A model generated the notes under the pieces. That model made no database searches, was not told the origin of the DNA, and saw nothing but the letters and a program-made list of their open reading frames with translations. Shown one piece after another: positions 34,760 to 43,765 of a stretch of DNA of 64,000 bases. The DNA is from JBFMAI01 sp040755725 (GTDB lineage: Bacteria; Planctomycetota; Phycisphaerae; UBA1845; Fen-1342). The stretch is from contig JBFMAI010000023.1 of assembly GCA_040755725.1 (NCBI GenBank), positions 248,001 through 312,000 of the forward strand, given 5' to 3'. Within the stretch, counting starts at the first letter, position 1; each line of letters begins with the position of its first letter. The position numbers and the translations under genes were made by a program.

Positions 34760-36691
34760 GTGAGTGGAAGGCACACCAACTGGCTGCTCGTGCCGGTTCT
34801 CATCGTTGCGGGGGTACTGACCGCCGGTGCCGTTGCCTCGGACATGGGGCAGGCGGCCGCGAACCAGGTGAGCCAGACGTCGTACAACGACTTCCTGGCC
34901 AACTGGTTGTATACGCGGACGGGGCACAGCCGCGGGCCGAGCGGGGCCCAGCACGATCTGGCCCGTGACAATGTCCTGGCCCTGTTCCAGAGCTACGGAC
35001 TGACCGCCTACCTCGAGCCGTTCGTGTATTCCGGCCGCCTAGGCGTCAACGTGATCGCCGTACAACCCGGGACGGTCTATCCGAACCGGGTGTATCTCAT
35101 CGGGGGGCACTACGACTCGGTGAGTAACCCGGGGGCGGACGACAACGCCAGCGGGGTGGCGGCGGTGCTCGAATGCGCCCGCATTCTCAGCCAGTACCAG
35201 TCGGACTGCACCATCAAGTACGTGGCGTTCGATCTGGAGGAGCTGGGGTTGTACGGGAGCTATGCGTATGTGCAGATGCACTCCGGCGAGGACATCCGCG
35301 GGATGATCTCGGCGGACATGGTGTGCTACGACCGCATCAACCGCGCCGACATCTACGGCCGCACTGCGTCCGACCCGATCAAGCAGGCCCTCGCGGCGGC
35401 CATCGGCCAGTATGGGCAGGGATTGGCGGTGACGATCGGCGGCCAGCTCAACGCGAGTGACCACGCCCCCTTCGAGGCGGCCGGCTATCAGGCGTGCCTG
35501 CTGATCGAGGCGGACGACAACCCCTACTACCATACCCAGACAGATTGCTACGACACGCCCGGCTACCTGAACATCCCCTTTGCCGTGAAGATGACCCGCA
35601 GCATGTGCGGCTGGCTGGTGGACGCGGCCGGCGTGCAGGTGGTCATCAACGGCCTGGAGTTCCAGTACCCCCAGGGCCGGCCGGAGTTCTGTCGTCCCGC
35701 CGGCGGAACCACCGTTCGCGTGGAGGTCGTGGGCGTCGGCACGGTCGCCCCGCAACCCGGTACGGGGGTGCTGCACTACAACACCGGCGGCGGCTGGCAG
35801 GCGGTCCCGATGACGGAAGTGTCCCCGAACGTGTACGACGCCGCCCTGCCGGCGGCCACTTGCGGCAGCGAGGTGCGCTACTACTTCAGTGCTCAAGCCG
35901 TCGGCGGCCAGGTCTTCACCGACCCGGCACAGGCCCCGACCGCCAGTTATGCGGCCACCGCCGCCTACGGCATCACCACCGTCTACGAAAACACCTTCGA
36001 CACCGACCCCGGCTGGTCGATCTCGGGCGGACTGTGGGCCTTCGGCCGACCGACGGGCGGCGGCGGGGCGTACGGCGGCCCCGATCCCACGAGCGGGTAC
36101 ACCGGGTTGAACGTGTATGGCTACAACCTGAACGGTGACTACACGAACAACATGCCGGAATACAACCTGACCAGCGCGGCGATCGACTGCACCGGGGCAT
36201 TCCGCGCCAGCTTAAACTTCTGGCGTTGGCTGGGCGTACAGGGTAGCGCGTCCGACCATGCTTACGTCCGGATCAGCACCAACGGCACCACGTGGACCAA
36301 CGTCTGGTCGAACCCGACCGGCGCCGTCGGCGACACCGCCTGGATCGAACAGACGTTCGACATCTCCGCGGTGGCGGACAACCAGCCGACCGTCTATCTC
36401 CGCTGGACCATGGGCACGACCAACTCCAGTCGCACGTACTGCGGCTGGAACATCGATGACGTGCGGATCACCGCCCTGGATTGCACGGCTCCCTGGCCGC
36501 GCGGGGACATGAACTGCGACACACAAGTGGACTTTGGCGACATCAACCCGTTCGTGCTGGCGCTGACCAACCCGACGGCCTACGTGCTCGCTTTCCCGAA
36601 CTGCGACCTCATGAACGGAGACATCAACGGCGACGGGTTCGTCGACTTCGGCGACATCAACCCGTTCGTCCGACTACTGACCAACCCGTAG
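34760..36691 (+). CDS. Exported M28-family metallopeptidase with dockerin-like tail (copy 1)
   Basis: A 643-residue secreted zinc peptidase. The order is: signal peptide (about 1-25), M28 domain (about 80-310), a short beta domain, a jelly-roll/MAM-like beta domain (about 420-575) and a C-terminal pair of dockerin-like Ca-binding repeats with DMNCDTQVDFGDINPFV and DINGDGFVDFGDINPFV. The zinc ligands are visible as H117 in GGHYDSVSN, D128 in ADDNASGVA, the Glu pair in DLEELGLYGS, the Asp in ISADMVCYD and the His in YYHTQTDCYD. It probably cleaves amino-terminal residues from peptides at the cell surface. It starts at GTG 34760 and has a close tandem paralogue 168 bases downstream. Confidence 0.92.
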   Translation: MSGRHTNWLLVPVLIVAGVLTAGAVASDMGQAAANQVSQTSYNDFLANWLYTRTGHSRGPSGAQHDLARDNVLALFQSYGLTAYLEPFVYSGRLGVNVIAVQPGTVYPNRVYLIGGHYDSVSNPGADDNASGVAAVLECARILSQYQSDCTIKYVAFDLEELGLYGSYAYVQMHSGEDIRGMISADMVCYDRINRADIYGRTASDPIKQALAAAIGQYGQGLAVTIGGQLNASDHAPFEAAGYQACLLIEADDNPYYHTQTDCYDTPGYLNIPFAVKMTRSMCGWLVDAAGVQVVINGLEFQYPQGRPEFCRPAGGTTVRVEVVGVGTVAPQPGTGVLHYNTGGGWQAVPMTEVSPNVYDAALPAATCGSEVRYYFSAQAVGGQVFTDPAQAPTASYAATAAYGITTVYENTFDTDPGWSISGGLWAFGRPTGGGGAYGGPDPTSGYTGLNVYGYNLNGDYTNNMPEYNLTSAAIDCTGAFRASLNFWRWLGVQGSASDHAYVRISTNGTTWTNVWSNPTGAVGDTAWIEQTFDISAVADNQPTVYLRWTMGTTNSSRTYCGWNIDDVRITALDCTAPWPRGDMNCDTQVDFGDINPFVLALTNPTAYVLAFPNCDLMNGDINGDGFVDFGDINPFVRLLTNP

Positions 36692-36845
36692 TGCGACGGG
36701 GGGTTCGCCGGGGACGAGCGCCGCGTGGCGCCCGCCGCTCCGGAGGCAGAACATGAGAGCATGCATCGGCGGGCACGCCGCCCGGCGGGCCGGTACAGGG
36801 CATGGGTGACTGATTCGGTATTACGTCGATTCATGGGATAACAGC

Positions 36846-36851
36846 AGGAGG
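36846..36851 (+). promoter_or_regulatory. Ribosome binding site deciding a GTG start (second peptidase)
   Basis: A perfect AGGAGG ends eight bases before GTG 36860 and only two bases before the ATG at 36854, so GTG is used, as in the paralogue. Confidence 0.75.
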
Positions 36852-36859
36852 TCATGGTT

Positions 36860-38800
36860 GTGAGTACGAGGCGCACATTCTGGCTGATTGTGTCGGTTCT
36901 AGTCGTCACGGGCGGTCTGGCCGTCGGCGCCGTCGCGTCGGACATGGGCAAGGCGGCCGCCGACCAGGTGAGCCAAACGTCGTACGACGACTTCCTGGCC
37001 AACTGGCTCTACACGCGGACAGGGCACAGCCGCGGCCCGAGCGGGGCCCAGCACGACCCGGCCCGCGACAACGTCCTGGCCCTGTTTCAGAGCTACGGGT
37101 TGTCGGCCCAATTGGAGCCCTTTGTCTACAGCGGTAAGAATGGCGTCAATGTGATCGCCACCCAGGTCGGCACCCTCTATCCCAGCCGCGTGTACATTAT
37201 CGGCGGGCACTACGACTCCGTGAGCAATCCCGGGGCGGACGACAATGCCAGCGGCGTGGCCGCGGTGCTCGAATGCGCGCGCATTCTCAGTCAATACCAG
37301 ACCAATTGCACCATCAAGTACATTGCGTTTGACCTGGAGGAACTCGGTCTCTACGGTTCCAAGGCCTACGTGCAGATGCACCCCGGCGAGGACATCCGCG
37401 GGATGATCTCGGCGGACATGGTGTGCTACGACCCGAATACCAACAAGGCCCGGCTTTACGGCCGCACGGCATCAAACCCCATCAAGAACGCGCTGGCGGC
37501 CGCGATCACCGAGTACGGCCAGGGCCTGACCCCAAATATCCTCGGGCAGAACGATGCCAGCGACCACGCCCCGTTCGAGGCCGCCGGCTATCAGGCCTGT
37601 CTTCTCATTGAGGACCAGGTGTACAACAACCCCTACTATCACACGCAGACGGATTGCTACGACACACCCGGCTATCTCAATATGCCGTTCGCCGTCAAGA
37701 TGACCCGCAGCCTCTGTGGCTGGCTCGTGGACGCGGCCGGCGTGCAGGTCCTCATCAACACGCTGAAGTTCCAGTATCCCAGCGGCTTGCCCGAGTATTG
37801 CCGCCCCGCCGGCGGGACGACGATCCGCGTGGACGTGACCGGCCTCGGCTCGGCCGTCCCGCAACCCGGCACGGGGATGCTGCACTTCAACACCGGCAGC
37901 GGCTGGCAGGCCATGCCGATGACCGAGTTGTCTCCGAACCTGTACGACGGCGTTCTGCCCGGGGCCACCTGCGGCACCGAGGTGCGCTACTACTTCAGCG
38001 CTCAAGCCGTCGGCGGCCAGGTCTTCACCGATCCGTCGCAGGCCCCCAATGCCAGCTACGCCGCCACTGCCGCCTATGGCGTCACCACCTTCTACGAGAA
38101 CACCCTGGACACCAACCCCGGCTGGGCGATTTCGGGCGGGCTGTGGGCCTTCGGCCGACCGACGGGCGGTGGCGGGGCGTACGGCGGACCGGACCCGACC
38201 AGCGGCCACACCGGCCTGAACGTGTACGGCTACAACCTCAACGGCGACTACACCAACAACATGCCGGAGTATCACCTGACGAGCACGGCCATCGACTGCA
38301 CCGGGGCGTTTCGCACGAAGCTGAGCTTCTGGCGGTGGCTGGGCGTTGAACGAAGTCAGTACGACCACGCGTACGTACGGATCAGCACGAACGGCACGAC
38401 GTGGACCAATGTCTGGTCGAACCCGGACAGCGAAATCGCGGACACCGAGTGGAAAGCGCTAGAGTATGACATCGCCGCCATCGCCGACAACCAGCCGACG
38501 GTCTACCTCCGCTGGACGATGGGCACCACCGACAGCGGCTGGACCTATTGCGGCTGGAACATTGACGACGTGAAGTTGACGGCGCTGGACTGCACCGCCC
38601 CGTGGCCGCTCGGCGACCTGAACTGCGACACGCTGGTGGACTTTGGCGACATCAACCCGTTCGTGCTGGCGCTGACGAACCCCGCCGGCTATGCGGCGGC
38701 GTTCCCGAGCTGCAACATCATGAACGGTGACATCAACCAGGACGGCTTCGTCGACTTCGGTGACATCAACCCCTTCGTGCTGTTGCTGACGAACCCGTAG
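36860..38800 (+). CDS. Exported M28-family metallopeptidase with dockerin-like tail (copy 2)
   Basis: A 646-residue paralogue of the preceding gene, alike along its full length, including the M28 zinc ligands (GGHYDSVSN, ADDNASG, DLEELGLYGS, ISADMVCYD, YYHTQTDCYD), the beta domains and the two dockerin-like repeats (DLNCDTLVDFGDINPFV, DINQDGFVDFGDINPFV). Differences concentrate around residues 40-120 and around the substrate side (NILGQNDASDHAPFE versus TIGGQLNASDHAPFE), as expected if the two enzymes have begun to differ in specificity. The pair arose by tandem duplication. The gene may share the first promoter or have its own in the 168-base gap; I see no strong one. Confidence 0.92.
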   Translation: MSTRRTFWLIVSVLVVTGGLAVGAVASDMGKAAADQVSQTSYDDFLANWLYTRTGHSRGPSGAQHDPARDNVLALFQSYGLSAQLEPFVYSGKNGVNVIATQVGTLYPSRVYIIGGHYDSVSNPGADDNASGVAAVLECARILSQYQTNCTIKYIAFDLEELGLYGSKAYVQMHPGEDIRGMISADMVCYDPNTNKARLYGRTASNPIKNALAAAITEYGQGLTPNILGQNDASDHAPFEAAGYQACLLIEDQVYNNPYYHTQTDCYDTPGYLNMPFAVKMTRSLCGWLVDAAGVQVLINTLKFQYPSGLPEYCRPAGGTTIRVDVTGLGSAVPQPGTGMLHFNTGSGWQAMPMTELSPNLYDGVLPGATCGTEVRYYFSAQAVGGQVFTDPSQAPNASYAATAAYGVTTFYENTLDTNPGWAISGGLWAFGRPTGGGGAYGGPDPTSGHTGLNVYGYNLNGDYTNNMPEYHLTSTAIDCTGAFRTKLSFWRWLGVERSQYDHAYVRISTNGTTWTNVWSNPDSEIADTEWKALEYDIAAIADNQPTVYLRWTMGTTDSGWTYCGWNIDDVKLTALDCTAPWPLGDLNCDTLVDFGDINPFVLALTNPAGYAAAFPSCNIMNGDINQDGFVDFGDINPFVLLLTNP

Positions 38801-38834
38801 CGGCCAGGAGTCACCCGCAGCGCTGGGACGCCGT

Positions 38835-38932
38835 GTCGCCGGTAGCGACCGGGCTCGACACCAGCCGTCGGTAGCGGCCGGGCCCCGCACCGGCCCTGGA
38901 TGGCAACGCCGCAGCTCAAGAGCAGTGGCACA
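38835..38932. repeat. Short repeats downstream of the M28 genes
   Basis: The phrase GGTAGCG(A/G)CCGGGC followed by a variant of ACCAGCC/ACCGGCC occurs twice (about 38841 and 38871). GCTCAAGAGCAGTGGCACAC (38913-38932) is the inverse of a motif seen at 62970-63027. No gene lies between 38801 and 39086. Confidence 0.55.
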
Positions 38933-39086
38933 CACGCTGCCGGAACACGTGCCGGGGCACTTGTGCCACCGCGCGCATCGGCCGGGCGACGCACGGTCGG
39001 CAACACGCGGGGTTGTGCCGCGCGACGATCACCAATCACGCACACCGGGCGCGAATCGCACAAACGCGATAGGGCGGAAGGAACCC

Positions 39087-39995
39087 CTACTTGGTGACGG
39101 TCCAGAGCGAGTTCGCCGTGTACCAGCCGGGAACCAGCTCACGCGGGAAGAAGCCCTCCCCCGAGACCGGATCGACGGGCGGTACGTTGGGATAGAAGTT
39201 CCCGTTGTAGAAATCCTCAGGCCCGACGTGAATGGGCTCGCTGGGGTACCACAGGAAGGTCCGGCTGGTGTTAATCGGCTCGGCGGCCGTCAGGTTGTAG
39301 GCCAACCGCTCCACGTGACCATCCTGGAAGAACGTGTTGGCCGCCAAGCCCGGGTGACGCCATTCGACGGTGTTGTCGTACTGCGTCGGAAAGCTCCAGT
39401 GGTGCCCCTTCAGCACGTCGCCGCTCAGATTGAAAATCATGCTCCAGTTCGCGTCCGCCGCCAGGATCCGCTGCGCCGGGAACCGGTCATGGTCTTGGAG
39501 GAAACGCCGGCGCTGGTCGTCGCCGAATCCCGGGCGCCAGGCCCAGCCGCCGGCCGAGAGCGGCACCCCGATGCCGTAGCTATAGTCCATCCCGTATACA
39601 CCCGGCTGCCCGGGGTAGAAGACGCGATAGTGTCGGCCGCGGTCCGCATTGATGAACCCGGGACGAGGATCGGCGGGGCAGTACGCCACGTTGCGATTCA
39701 GCAGTTCCCGCTGCTGGAGGAGCACGTCGACCCACGAGAAACGATACGGTGAACCGCCGTCGTCCCACAGCGGATAAAACCCGTATTCATTCAGCGTGCT
39801 CTGGAGAGAGCTCCCCAACTCACGGAGTTGGGCGCGGCACGCCGTCGCGATGGCCTGCTCCCGCGCGGCCCGCAAAGGAGGGAGCAAGACGGCCAGCAGC
39901 AGAGCGATGATCCCCATCACGACCAGGAGTTCGGGCAGCGAAAAGCCCCGTCGCCCCCGACGTTGCGTGACGGATATGAAGCAGTGCGGACGCAT
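39087..39995 (-). CDS. Type II secretion-type pseudopilin (planctomycete H-X9-DG-like)
   Basis: A 302-residue protein with a class III prepilin leader: RRGRRG before FSLPELLVVMGIIALLLAVL, where cleavage is expected after Gly and the Glu at +5 is present. A hydrophobic helix (about 18-40) is followed by a large Gly/Trp-rich globular part like the many 'prepilin N-terminal cleavage' proteins of planctomycetes, with a late FFQDGHVERL segment resembling the DGH motif of that family. The function of the family is not established; such proteins are thought to use the general secretion pseudopilus machinery. ATG 39995. Confidence 0.85.
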   Translation of the reverse strand: MRPHCFISVTQRRGRRGFSLPELLVVMGIIALLLAVLLPPLRAAREQAIATACRAQLRELGSSLQSTLNEYGFYPLWDDGGSPYRFSWVDVLLQQRELLNRNVAYCPADPRPGFINADRGRHYRVFYPGQPGVYGMDYSYGIGVPLSAGGWAWRPGFGDDQRRRFLQDHDRFPAQRILAADANWSMIFNLSGDVLKGHHWSFPTQYDNTVEWRHPGLAANTFFQDGHVERLAYNLTAAEPINTSRTFLWYPSEPIHVGPEDFYNGNFYPNVPPVDPVSGEGFFPRELVPGWYTANSLWTVTK

Positions 39996-40682
39996 GAGCG
40001 TAATCCGCCTCAGTCTTATCTATCGGTTGGACGGCGTGCGCCGAGCACACAGGCGGAACGGGCCCGAAATGATTCCAGCCAAGCCGCAGAAATGACGCAG
40101 CGGCGAACGAATCCGTGCCCGGTCGACTCCCGCGTCTCGATCTCAAGCCGACCTCTACTAGTACGATAAACCCTTTTCTCTGGCGCAGCAAGCGTTTTTT
40201 TTACCGTTCTGCTTGCTGACCGTCGTCCACAGCCGCCATCTTGAACCGAAACCGGTCACGGATTCCACACTGGGCAGTGGGCAGCGCAATCACAGAAACC
40301 GGTTCCGATAACCGGACGGGTGCTCCAGTTGAAGCCTCCGGGCTTCCGAGCACACACCGCGCTGTTCTGTAAATCAATTTGAGATAATACTTTCTGGTAC
40401 GTCCCACAGCCTGTCGTCACGGCAGGCGATGCCACGACCAGGGTCGCCTGCACCAGAACGCGGCGATTTGAACTTTATCGGGCCATCGTATTCGATCGGA
40501 ATCGGTTACGGGAATGTTGTCGCCGCTTGCTTCCGCCGGTGTGGATCGCGCCCGCAAGTCGCTGGCCAGGCTGAACCGGGCTATCGCACTGGCGACTGAG
40601 GTGTTGCCCCACTCCCTACAATAGAGCCGGGTGAGTTGCCTGGGGTTGGTGCCGGGTGCGCTGCATGGTTCTGCGGAGCGGG
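39996..40682. other. Divergent intergenic region between the two pseudopilin genes
   Basis: About 690 bases without a gene and notably poorer in GC than its surroundings. It contains GAAACCGGT twice (40248-40256 and 40295-40303), an inverted pair CAGCAAGC / GCTTGCTG (40186-40193 and 40211-40218) around a run of eight T, and AT-rich patches near 40367-40390. These may be regulatory, but no promoter pair is convincing. Confidence 0.5.
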
Positions 40683-41633
40683 ATGCCGGAGGCGCGGGCA
40701 ACGCCCGCCCATGGGCGCGCGGCGGGGTTCACGCTCATCGAGCTGCTGGTGGTCATCGCGATCATCGTGTTGCTGATGTCGATCCTGTTGCCGTCGCTGG
40801 GGCAGGCCCGCGAGCAGGGCAAGCAGACCAAGTGCCTGGCCAATCTGATGCAGATCAGCATCGCCATGCACTCCTACTTCAACGACGAGAACGACTGGTT
40901 CCCGTTCGAGAAGCGCAATGAGGTCATCCCCGGCGAGCTGCACCCGGCGCTGCACGGGTTCTATTACGGCGGGCATCCGGGTCGCCAGGATGCGCCCGGT
41001 TCGGACCAGTGGTGGGGTTACGTGCAGCAGCCGTACCGCGACACGCCGCGGGGTCGGCCGTTCAATCCGTACATCTACCCTGACCTGCCGGACTACGACG
41101 TGCCGCCGGAGGACTCGCTGTTCGAGATCGTGCGGAATATGCCGGTGTTCGCGTGTCCGTCGGATGATGGCGGGTTCTGGATGTGGTACGGCGGCGATTA
41201 TCCCAACGCGCCGAACCTGTATTGGTTCAGCGGCAACAGCTACGACTGCAACTATCACTTCGCGCGGAACTGGGCGCGGGCGAAGTTCGCGGGCGAGCAG
41301 CCCGTGCGGTGGTTACAGCGGGCCAACGCGTTCCTGCGCGTGCAGCGGATGAAGCACGCCAGCACGTTCATCATCATCTACGAGGACCCGTTCGATTCGG
41401 CCCAGTGGCTGCGGATTCCACGCCGCGGCTGGCACCGCGGGTGGATGCGGAACAACCTGCTGTTTCTCGACGGTCACGCGGCGTCGCTACGGACGGACAC
41501 GACGCAGGGGTCGCGCGGGCTGGGGTGGAAGAGCGCATCCGGGAATGCTCCGGAGGACCCGCTGGCGTGGTGGAACGACCCGAACGACCCGGATTACGAG
41601 TACCGCAACATCGTGCCGTTGGCGGGTTATTGA
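40683..41633 (+). CDS. Type II secretion-type pseudopilin (planctomycete family)
   Basis: A 316-residue protein with a prepilin leader: AHGRAAG before FTLIELLVVIAIIVLLMSIL (cleavage after Gly, Glu at +5). The following LPSLGQAREQGKQTKCLANLMQI is typical of the DUF1559-like planctomycete pseudopilins. The later part is Trp- and Tyr-rich with CPSDDGGF and a C-terminal NNLLFLDGHAASL, the DGH motif. Alternative in-frame starts are GTG 40656 and ATG 40665; GGAG at 40675-40678 favours 40683 modestly. It is divergent from another pseudopilin gene. Confidence 0.85.
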   Translation: MPEARATPAHGRAAGFTLIELLVVIAIIVLLMSILLPSLGQAREQGKQTKCLANLMQISIAMHSYFNDENDWFPFEKRNEVIPGELHPALHGFYYGGHPGRQDAPGSDQWWGYVQQPYRDTPRGRPFNPYIYPDLPDYDVPPEDSLFEIVRNMPVFACPSDDGGFWMWYGGDYPNAPNLYWFSGNSYDCNYHFARNWARAKFAGEQPVRWLQRANAFLRVQRMKHASTFIIIYEDPFDSAQWLRIPRRGWHRGWMRNNLLFLDGHAASLRTDTTQGSRGLGWKSASGNAPEDPLAWWNDPNDPDYEYRNIVPLAGY

Positions 41634-41734
41634 GGGGAATATGACGTCGGACGGTGGGGATGGCCTGCGACGAAGAAACCTAGCGCCGGGCCTCAGAGAA
41701 ACCTGTGGGCAAGTATGGCAGGCCTCCGTGCCTG

Positions 41735-41785
41735 CCGGGGCGAGCCTCCCGGCGAGCCGCGGCCCGGCAGGAGGCTCGTCCCGCC
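41735..41785. repeat. Dispersed GC palindrome, family 3 (inverted copy)
   Basis: Contains GGCGAGCCTCCCGGCGAGCC, the inverse of the core found at 12256-12291 and 62225-62279. It lies between the pseudopilin stop and the porin stop, where genes converge, and could act in transcript end formation. Confidence 0.7.
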
Positions 41786-41819
41786 ACACCCTGAAGCGGA
41801 CGGAACTGCGGGATAGCCT

Positions 41820-43361
41820 CTAGAACGCGACCTGGAGTTGCACGCGCCAGATCAGGGCGTCGTCGTTCACGTTGGCCAGGCTCCACGTCGGATTGGAGAT
41901 CGGGACCTCGGAGACCTTCACCAGGTCGGTCTGGAGCTTCACCTTGTGTCCCTGGATGAAGTAGTTGAACCCGCCGGCGTACTCCCAGGTGCCCTCCGTC
42001 CCGCCGGCCAGGGTCGAGATGCCGCCCACGCGGGCCGTGACCTCGAATTTGTCTTCCCAGCCCGGAATCGGCAGGAAGTAGCCGCACTGCACGTACGCGC
42101 CGTGCTGCGCGTTGGTGGAGTCGTCGCCGGTGACCTGGTAGAGCGGCGTGAAAGGCGGCCGGCCGCCGTTGCGGACATCCAGCACGCGAATGACATACTC
42201 GCCGGTGGCGGAGAAGCCCCGGTACTTGAAGGCCGCGTCCAAGCCGAGCTGGTTGATTTGCAGGCCCTCGGAGCTGGCCAGGCCGAAGCCGCCGGCGCGG
42301 AAGACGTTCTTGCGCGGGTACGGAATGCGCTGCGTGCCGTCGTGCCAGTCTTCATTGAACATGTAGTGGAAGCCGAGGTCCAACCCCGGTTCCATGTGGT
42401 GCGCCATGTCGCAGAAGTCGTCGAAGTGGGCCGGGGCATCGGGCAGGGGCGTGCGGCACTGGCCGCCCAGCGCGTGCCAGACGACGCGGGCCAGGAGGGC
42501 CGGGTTGTTGTCGTGCCCGACGGCGTAGAGGTTCTCATCGGTCGTGATCGTGCGGGTGGTCGGGTTGTCGACCGAGTTGAGCACGTCGATGAAGTACTCG
42601 ACCTTCTTGTCGGCGAGCTGGCCCCAGAACTCGACGCCGAGCCCGTCGTTGAGTCCGAAGACGGCGTCCATGGTCGGCGATTCGACCATCTGGTACAGGG
42701 CGTTGGAAGTGACGTTGGCCCGCGTGCTCTTGGCCCGGATCAACCCCGCCCGGAACTGGAACGCATCGGAGAAGCGGTAGTTCACCCAGGCGTAGTTCAG
42801 CGCGACGTTGTATCCGCCGGCGTCCGCGGCCCCCAGTTCCATGAAGTACGTCAGGTCCTTGTCATAGGCGTGGCCGCTGACGTCGAAGTTCATCCGCACG
42901 ATGTCGAAGCCGGTGCGGTCGTGCCGGCGGAAACCGGGTGACAGGTAGCGGTTCTGGGTGCGCGTGCCGTAGTGCGTCCAGCGGAACTGCATCTGCCAGT
43001 TGAACTTGATCGAGAACTTCTCGTCGCTGCTGCGGATGAAGAAGCCGTTGTCGTAACCGGCCTGGAGGGTGGACGGCATGAGGCTCTCGCGGAACTCCCG
43101 CTCGCTCAGCACCTCACGAATCTGCTGCTTCATCTGGTCGACGCGCGACCGGTCCGTGTCCTGCTGGGCGGCCGCCGCCGCCTGCTGCCGCAACGCGTCG
43201 ATCTCCTGCTGCTGGGCGGCCAGGAGCGACTCCAGCCGGGCGACGCGGTCCGTCTCATCCGCCCCGGCGGAGTTCGCGGCCTCCTGGGCCAACACCCCGG
43301 CGCCGCACAGGCCGAGCACCAACAACGCCCATCCGCAATGCGCGATCCGTGTTGTGACCAC
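41820..43361 (-). CDS. Outer-membrane porin, phosphate-selective O/P (OprP) type
   Basis: A 513-residue porin. It has a signal peptide (about 1-25), a short coiled-coil stalk (RVARLESLLAAQQQEIDALRQQ and on to about residue 85), then a beta-barrel of alternating strands beginning GYDNGFFIRSSDEKFSIKFN and ending WRVQLQVAF, with the terminal Phe recognised by the BAM machinery. The layout is that of the OprO/OprP family, and in planctomycetes such proteins are abundant general or anion porins. It starts at GTG 43361 behind an excellent ribosome site. Substrate selectivity cannot be judged. Confidence 0.88.
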   Translation of the reverse strand: MVTTRIAHCGWALLVLGLCGAGVLAQEAANSAGADETDRVARLESLLAAQQQEIDALRQQAAAAAQQDTDRSRVDQMKQQIREVLSEREFRESLMPSTLQAGYDNGFFIRSSDEKFSIKFNWQMQFRWTHYGTRTQNRYLSPGFRRHDRTGFDIVRMNFDVSGHAYDKDLTYFMELGAADAGGYNVALNYAWVNYRFSDAFQFRAGLIRAKSTRANVTSNALYQMVESPTMDAVFGLNDGLGVEFWGQLADKKVEYFIDVLNSVDNPTTRTITTDENLYAVGHDNNPALLARVVWHALGGQCRTPLPDAPAHFDDFCDMAHHMEPGLDLGFHYMFNEDWHDGTQRIPYPRKNVFRAGGFGLASSEGLQINQLGLDAAFKYRGFSATGEYVIRVLDVRNGGRPPFTPLYQVTGDDSTNAQHGAYVQCGYFLPIPGWEDKFEVTARVGGISTLAGGTEGTWEYAGGFNYFIQGHKVKLQTDLVKVSEVPISNPTWSLANVNDDALIWRVQLQVAF

Positions 43362-43368
43362 GAGGCGT

Positions 43369-43375
43369 CCTCCTT
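43369..43375 (-). promoter_or_regulatory. Strong ribosome binding site of the porin gene
   Basis: AAGGAGG on the minus strand, seven bases before GTG 43361, which fixes the non-ATG start. Confidence 0.8.
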
Positions 43376-43637
43376 ATCTCAGGAACCCTTGGAAATGACC
43401 TGCCCCGCAGGCACCGCGCGCCGGTCGGGGCCCAATACGGGGCCATCATAAGGCACGCACCGCCAAACACAAGTGCGGCGGACCGTCAATGTTTGTGGTC
43501 AGTTCCCGGCCGAACGGTTCGCACGCGAACCGAGCCGACGGCAAGGGTAGTGGCGACAACGGCCGCGTGGGGCGTGGGTGCCCCCTCGGGCGAAGGAGCA
43601 CGCATTTCGCGGGCATCGGGAACCTCGGCGGTACAGT

Positions 43638-43666
43638 TTGAACGCGCGGGCGGCATCCATTATCTT
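43638..43666 (+). promoter_or_regulatory. Candidate promoter of iorA
   Basis: TTGAAC (43638-43643), a 17-base spacer and TATCTT (43661-43666), about 100 bases before the ATG. The -10 is weak. Confidence 0.4.
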
Positions 43667-43765
43667 GAGGGAACCTGAGCCTTCGGCTCCCCAGCGGCGC
43701 CGCGTGCCCGGGAGCTGATCGTTCGCCGCCGCTGGCGGGTCGGCGGCCCACTGGAGCCCGATGTC

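Larger units (their letters stand above)
43362..43765. other. Divergent intergenic region between porin and iorA
   Basis: About 400 bases with no gene. A candidate promoter for iorA lies at 43638-43666. The porin ribosome site is at 43369-43375. Nothing else is recognised. Confidence 0.55.
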
